Assembly: GCA_023435545.1 (NCBI GenBank)
Contig: JAEYRQ010000076.1
Location: 1 to 9,159, forward strand
Reading direction: 5' to 3'
Length of the DNA stretch: 9,159 nt
Origin: Pseudomonadota bacterium
GTDB lineage: Bacteria; Pseudomonadota; Alphaproteobacteria; Rhizobiales; Tepidamorphaceae
Shown: piece after piece, positions 6,930 to 9,159 of the stretch
How the letters are laid out: every line of letters starts with the position of its first letter
How positions within the stretch are numbered: the stretch's first letter is position 1
Translations under genes and position numbers: made by a program
The notes under the pieces: generated by a model
What the model was told of the DNA's origin: nothing
What the model saw: the letters and a program-made list of their open reading frames with translations, nothing else
Database searches by the model: none

Positions 6930-7463
6930 ATGAACGTCACACCCGGCAGCGTCGCACTTTCGCGGCGCGGATTCATCAAGGCCGCCGGCGCGACCGCTAT
7001 CACGCTGTCGGCCGGCGCGATCGTAAATCCGCTCGAGGCCTGGGGACTGGAGGTCAAGACCCTCACGCCCGAGACGATGCGCACCCTGGTCGTCATGGCC
7101 CGCGACATCTACCCGCACGACCGGCTGGCCGACCGCTACTACGCCGTCGCGCTCAAAGGCTACGACGCGGCGGCGGCAGAGGACGCCAGCGTCAAGCAGG
7201 TGGTCGAGGAGGGCGTCGCCTATCTCGACGCCGCGGCACAAGCCGCGCACGGGGTGCCCTACGCGCAGGTCGGCTGGGAGGAGGATCGCGTCGCGATCCT
7301 GCGGGAAAGCCAGGACAAGCCGCTGTTCCAGAAGGTTCGCGGCGACCTCGTGACCGGCATCTACAACAACCAGGAGGTCTGGCCGCTGTTCGGCTACGAG
7401 GGCGAATCGGCCTCCAAGGGCGGCTATATCGCCCGCGGCTTCGACGACATCGAGTGGCTCTAG
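6930..7463 (+). CDS. Gluconate 2-dehydrogenase subunit 3-like small subunit with Tat signal
   Basis: This 177-residue protein starts with a twin-arginine signal: S11-R-R-G-F-I-K17, then the hydrophobic AAGATAITLSAGAIV, with likely cleavage near A37-W-G39. The mature part (LTPETMRTLVVMARDIYPHDRLADRYY, VAYLDAAAQ, VGWEEDRVAIL, VRGDLVTGIYNNQEVWPLFGYEGES, GGYIARGFDDIEWL) matches the subunit 3 family of membrane-linked FAD dehydrogenases. In that family the small subunit carries the Tat signal and takes the folded, signal-less FAD subunit across the membrane with it. AGGAGG at 6915-6920 supports the ATG at 6930, although the frame stays open further upstream. It sits 32 bases before the GMC gene, its expected partner. 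The 76-base gap before it is unusually A-rich (around 6881-6900). It is enzymatically inert by itself as far as the family is known. Confidence 0.92.
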   Translation: MNVTPGSVALSRRGFIKAAGATAITLSAGAIVNPLEAWGLEVKTLTPETMRTLVVMARDIYPHDRLADRYYAVALKGYDAAAAEDASVKQVVEEGVAYLDAAAQAAHGVPYAQVGWEEDRVAILRESQDKPLFQKVRGDLVTGIYNNQEVWPLFGYEGESASKGGYIARGFDDIEWL

Positions 7464-7495
7464 GGCCGAACGGACCGCGAAGGGAGGAAACCAAA

Positions 7496-9067
7496 ATGGC
7501 AGCGCCATTCGAACTGGACGACGATTCCGTCGTCGTCGTCATCGGCTCCGGCGCGGGCGGCGGCACGCTCGCCACCGATCTCGCCCTGAAGGGCATCAGC
7601 ACGGTCATTCTCGAGGCGGGTCCGCGCGTCGAGATCGAGGACTTCGAGAACGACGAATGGGCGAACTTCGTCGCCATCTCGTGGCTCGACAATCGCACCA
7701 CTTCGGGTTCATGGCGGGTGGCGAAGGACTTCCCCAACCTGCCCGCCTGGATCGTCAAGGCAGTTGGCGGCTCGACGATCCACTGGGCCGGAGCGAGCCT
7801 CAGGTTCCAGGATCACGAGTTCCGGACGAAGTCGGTCTACGGCAACATCGCCGGCGCCAACCTGCTCGACTGGCCGATCACCCTCGCCGACCTCGAGCCC
7901 TACTACGAGAAGGCCGAGGACCGCATGGGGGTGACCCGCACCCACGGCATCGCCGGCCTGCCCGGCAACAGCAACTTCAAGGTGTTCAAGGCCGGTGCGG
8001 ACAAGCTCGGCTACAAGGAGTGCCACACCGGCCGGATGGCCATCAACTCGGCAGCGCGCGACGGCCGCGGCGCCTGCCAGCAGATCGGCTTCTGCTTCCA
8101 GGGCTGCAAGTCGGGCGCCAAGTGGTCGACCCTCTATGCGGAGATCCCGAAGGGAGAGGCGACCGGCAACCTGGAGGTCAGGTCCAATGCCCAGGTGCTG
8201 CGCATCGAGCACGATGCTTCGGGCAAGGTGACCGGCGTCGTCTACGCCGATGCGGACGGCAACGAACAGCGCCAGGCCGCACGTGTCGTAGCGGTCGCCG
8301 GCAACTCGATCGAGAGCCCGCGCCTCCTGCTGAACTCGGCCACGAGCATGTTCCCCGAGGGGCTCGCCAATTCCTCGGGCCAGGTCGGGAAGAACTACAT
8401 GCGCCACACCACCGCCTCGGTCTATGCGGTGTTCGAGAAGCCGGTGCGAATGTACCGGGGCACGACCATGGCCGGAATCATCTCGGACGAATCGCGCAAC
8501 GATCCGTCACGGGGCTTCGTCGGCGGCTATGAGATGGAGACGCTCTCGCTCGGCCTGCCGTTCATGGCCGCCTTCCTCAATCCCGGCGCCTGGGGCCGCG
8601 AGTTCACCAGCGCCATGGAGGGCTATGAGAACATGGCGGGGATGTGGATCGTCGGCGAGGACATGCCGCAGGAGACCAATCGGGTCAGCCTGCATCCGGA
8701 CCTGAAAGACCAGTACGGTATGCCGGTGCCGGACGTGCATTTCGACGACCATGCCAACGACATCGCCATGCGCAACCACGCCTGGCAGCAGGGAGAGGCG
8801 CTCTACGAGGCCGTGGGCGCGGTGCGCACCTTCCCGACCCCGCCCTATCCCTCCACCCACAATCTGGGGACCAACCGGATGAGCGAGAATCCCCGGGACG
8901 GCGTGGTGAACAAGTGGGGCCAGACCCACGATGTGAAGAACCTGTTCGTCTCCGACGGAAGCCAGTTCACAACCGGGGCAGCCGAAAACCCGACGCTGAC
9001 CATCGTCGCGCTCGCGATGCGTCAGGCCGACTACATCGCCGACCAGATGGGCAAGAACGAGATCTGA
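7496..9067 (+). CDS. GMC-family FAD-dependent dehydrogenase, catalytic subunit with Fe-S-type Cys motif
   Basis: This 523-residue protein has the FAD-binding Rossmann motif VVVVIGSGAGGGTLATDLALKG near the N-terminus and AVGGSTIHWAGASLRF, the GMC FAD-covering region. The C-terminal catalytic pair is H455 (STHNLGTNRM) and N498 (AAENPTLTI), within VSDGSQFTTGAAENPTLTIVALAMRQADYI. C194, C200 and C204 (ACQQIGFCFQGC) have the Cys-x5-Cys-x3-Cys spacing that ligates a 3Fe-4S cluster in Burkholderia-type FAD glucose dehydrogenase. It oxidises an alcohol group, most likely of a sugar or polyol, and passes electrons to cytochrome c rather than oxygen. GGGAGG at 7482-7487 supports the ATG at 7496. It has no signal peptide and presumably exits with its Tat-tagged partner encoded just upstream. 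Relatives include glucose, gluconate and 3-keto-sugar-forming (LacA-like) dehydrogenases; I cannot choose among them. Confidence 0.94.
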   Translation: MAAPFELDDDSVVVVIGSGAGGGTLATDLALKGISTVILEAGPRVEIEDFENDEWANFVAISWLDNRTTSGSWRVAKDFPNLPAWIVKAVGGSTIHWAGASLRFQDHEFRTKSVYGNIAGANLLDWPITLADLEPYYEKAEDRMGVTRTHGIAGLPGNSNFKVFKAGADKLGYKECHTGRMAINSAARDGRGACQQIGFCFQGCKSGAKWSTLYAEIPKGEATGNLEVRSNAQVLRIEHDASGKVTGVVYADADGNEQRQAARVVAVAGNSIESPRLLLNSATSMFPEGLANSSGQVGKNYMRHTTASVYAVFEKPVRMYRGTTMAGIISDESRNDPSRGFVGGYEMETLSLGLPFMAAFLNPGAWGREFTSAMEGYENMAGMWIVGEDMPQETNRVSLHPDLKDQYGMPVPDVHFDDHANDIAMRNHAWQQGEALYEAVGAVRTFPTPPYPSTHNLGTNRMSENPRDGVVNKWGQTHDVKNLFVSDGSQFTTGAAENPTLTIVALAMRQADYIADQMGKNEI

Positions 9068-9159
9068 CGGTCTGCCGCCGGGGCGGTAACGCCGTCCCGG
9101 TAAGGCTCCGTGCCCGTCGCTCTATGGATCAGCGCCAGATGGGACGGCCGAGATAGATC
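9068..9159. other. Downstream flank without a convincing gene
   Basis: The 92 bases after the GMC stop contain a small GGCG-GTAA-CGCC hairpin but no T-tract. A minus-strand frame entering from the right edge (IYLGRPIWR, stop at 9131-9129) could be the tail of a convergent gene, but nine codons are too few to support a call. Confidence 0.35.

Noticed and set aside
7657..8532. 291-codon alternative plus-strand frame inside the GMC gene
   Set aside because: It is a frame-shifted shadow rich in Arg/Pro/Gly; the GMC frame is continuous with all family motifs intact.
9129..9159. C-terminal tail (IYLGRPIWR) of a convergent minus-strand gene at the right edge
   Set aside because: Nine codons with no recognisable motif are insufficient.

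Overview
The window is GC-rich chromosomal DNA from what is most likely an alphaproteobacterium, probably of the Hyphomicrobiales/Rhizobiales. Three things suggest this: the short ribbon-helix-helix protein of a family common in alphaproteobacteria, an intergenic palindromic repeat of the 'GTCATCCCGG...CCGGGATGAC' type I associate with Rhizobiales, and heavy G/C third-position use. The placement is inference; there is no rRNA or tRNA here to test it.

Left part (1-2713, minus strand): a fold-type I aminotransferase and an M19-family dipeptidase homologue are coupled with one base between stop and start. A GNAT acetyltransferase follows after about 118 bases and runs off the left edge. Divergent from the aminotransferase is a GntR/FCD regulator (2760-3431, plus strand). 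The 46-base gap between them is AT-rich and carries overlapping inverted repeats that look like an autoregulatory operator and promoter. The likely unit is a locally regulated amino-acid or peptide-derivative catabolic module. Both enzymes carry unusual substitutions at classical active-site positions.

Middle (3432-5948): a convergent gap holds a compound palindromic repeat. Then comes typA/bipA, a translational GTPase on the minus strand, with a good sigma70-like promoter and a terminator-like hairpin in its leader. Divergent from typA is a small ribbon-helix-helix protein.

Right part (6039-9067, plus strand): a compact run of four genes encodes a monoheme c-type cytochrome, a glyoxalase/VOC-fold protein, a Tat-exported gluconate 2-dehydrogenase subunit 3-like small subunit, and a GMC-family FAD dehydrogenase with a Cys-x5-Cys-x3-Cys motif of the Fe-S type. 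Together these look like a periplasmic, respiratory-chain-linked sugar/polyol (or other alcohol) dehydrogenase: the FAD subunit is carried out by its Tat-tagged partner and passes electrons to cytochrome c. The substrate cannot be read from the sequence. The last 92 bases hold no convincing gene.

I see no mobile element, CRISPR array or RNA gene. The most unusual points are the double Met substitution in the aminotransferase, the metal-ligand-depleted M19 protein, the typA leader hairpin, and the glyoxalase-fold gene inside the dehydrogenase operon.
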